5,110 nt of DNA from the NCBI GenBank assembly GCA_020350845.1, contig CP070725.1, positions 812,854 through 817,963 of the forward strand. The letters are read 5' to 3'. Positions 4,290 through 5,110 of this stretch are shown here, one piece after another (position 1 is the stretch's first letter; each line of letters starts with the position of its first letter). This stretch comes from Candidatus Bipolaricaulota bacterium. GTDB lineage: Bacteria; Bipolaricaulota; Bipolaricaulia; UBA7950; UBA9294. The position numbers and the translations under genes are program-made. A model generated the notes under the pieces. It saw only the letters and a program-made list of their open reading frames with translations. It was not told the origin of the DNA and made no database searches.

Positions 4290-5110
4290 ATGTCGAACAC
4301 GACACTTCGCGGGCGGGACTTCATCACCTGGCTCGACTTCTCGAGGGACGAGATCGAGGCGATGCTCGATGCGGCGCACGACCTGAAGCGGAAGTTCATC
4401 CGCCGGGAGCCGCACAGGGTGCTCGAGGGGCAGACGCTGCACATGCTCTTCTACAACACCTCCCTGCGAACGAGGAACTCGTTCGAGGCAGGGATGACCC
4501 AACTCGGCGGCCACGCCCACTTCCTTCAGCCGGGAGCAGTCTACACACCCGCCCTCAAGGGCGAAGAGGTCGCCTACAGCACGGAGCGGATCAGCGACGT
4601 CTCGCGCGTGCTTGCCGAGATGGGCGACGCGATCGCGATCCGCATCTACGGCAAGCCGACGGGCTGGGAGTATGGAAAGGGCGATCGCATCGTACGGGAG
4701 TTCGCCGAGTGGTCGAAGGTGCCGGTGATCAACATGGAGGACGACATGTACCATCCGTGCCAGGCACTGGCCGACGTGATGACCATGCAGGAGAAGCTCG
4801 GAGACGACCTGCAGGGGAAGAAGTTCGTCATGAGCTGGGCCTACTCCGGCTCGGTCGCGAAGCCGCTTGCGGTTCCGCAGTCGGCGATCGTGTCCGCAGC
4901 GATGATGGGGATGGACGTCGTCCTCGCGCATCCCGAGGGACTCGATCTCGACCCCACGATCCTCGACGCGACGGAGAAGCTGGCGAAGAAGCACGGCGGC
5001 TCGTTCGCGATCAGCCACGACATGGACGAATCGTTCCGCGGCGCGGACGTCGTCTACCCCAAGGCATGGACGGTGCAGCCCACCGACGGCTCGGGGATCA
5101 TGGACGAGGC
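4290..5110 (+). CDS. ygeW: YgeW-like knotted transcarbamylase (aspartate/ornithine carbamoyltransferase superfamily), 3' end outside window
   Basis: I translated 273 codons from ATG 4290 to the window edge without a stop; the family is usually near 400 aa, so roughly a third is missing. The carbamoyl-phosphate loop reads FYNTSLRTRNSFEAG (54-68), with the SxRTR core, followed by QLGGHAHFL. The second carbamoyl-phosphate motif is HPCQALADVMTMQE (155-168). The second domain starts FVMSWAYSGSVAKPLAVPQS (179-198) and continues GMDVVLAHPEGLDLD and GADVVYPKAW (251-260). N-x-S-L/M-RTR, HPCQ and the WAY...KPL...PQ segment resemble YgeW and the N-acetyl/N-succinylornithine transcarbamylases, which are knotted, rather than ordinary OTC. 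It transfers or phosphorolytically removes a carbamoyl group on an unknown amine. With carbamate kinase 24 bp upstream, the catabolic direction (carbamoyl phosphate release) is the better inference. An acetylornithine-type biosynthetic role is the main alternative but does not fit the context. Confidence 0.88.
   Translation, partial: MSNTTLRGRDFITWLDFSRDEIEAMLDAAHDLKRKFIRREPHRVLEGQTLHMLFYNTSLRTRNSFEAGMTQLGGHAHFLQPGAVYTPALKGEEVAYSTERISDVSRVLAEMGDAIAIRIYGKPTGWEYGKGDRIVREFAEWSKVPVINMEDDMYHPCQALADVMTMQEKLGDDLQGKKFVMSWAYSGSVAKPLAVPQSAIVSAAMMGMDVVLAHPEGLDLDPTILDATEKLAKKHGGSFAISHDMDESFRGADVVYPKAWTVQPTDGSGIMDE

Noticed and set aside
4278..5018. 246-codon leftward open frame opposite the transcarbamylase
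   Set aside because: Antisense shadow of the YgeW-like gene, with no recognisable domain.

Overview
This GC-rich window is a compact bacterial catabolic locus with five protein genes arranged around a 93-bp divergent control region (2416-2508). GC-rich third codon positions, strong purine-rich ribosome binding sites on most genes, and one regulator gene that appears almost leaderless would fit an actinobacterial or Chloroflexota-like lineage. That placement is inference and nothing here fixes the taxon.

Left of the control region, reading leftward, is a tight three-gene operon. It holds a fold-type II PLP-dependent enzyme of about 487 aa (952-2415), a THEP1-type P-loop NTPase (386-940), and a PPOX/split-barrel flavoprotein-like gene that starts on TTG and runs off the left edge (1-389). 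The gap between the first two is 11 bp, and the last two overlap in a TTGA stop/start junction.

Right of the control region, reading rightward, are a GntR/FadR-type regulator with an FCD ligand domain (2509-3243), a carbamate kinase (3312-4265), and a YgeW-like knotted transcarbamylase that runs off the right edge (4290-5110).

The biological reading is as follows. A catabolic transcarbamylase would split a ureido (carbamoyl-amino) compound phosphorolytically into carbamoyl phosphate plus an amine. Carbamate kinase would then turn carbamoyl phosphate and ADP into ATP, ammonia and CO2. The divergent PLP enzyme would be placed to eliminate ammonia from, or otherwise process, the resulting amino acid. 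The E. coli ygeW-ygeX-ygeY-hyuA-yqeA cluster has the same logic: transcarbamylase, diaminopropionate ammonia-lyase and carbamate kinase. Here, however, the PLP enzyme has a TrpB-like GAHK lysine motif rather than an obvious YgeX signature. I therefore see a variant ureido/purine-type fermentation module whose central PLP enzyme has no function I can assign. The FCD regulator is probably the local substrate sensor. The NTPase and flavoprotein are unexplained passengers or accessory proteins.

No rRNA, tRNA, CRISPR array, insertion sequence or intrinsic terminator with a U-tract was seen. Two hairpins lie at the stop codons of the regulator and carbamate kinase genes; the second sits directly against the transcarbamylase ribosome binding site.
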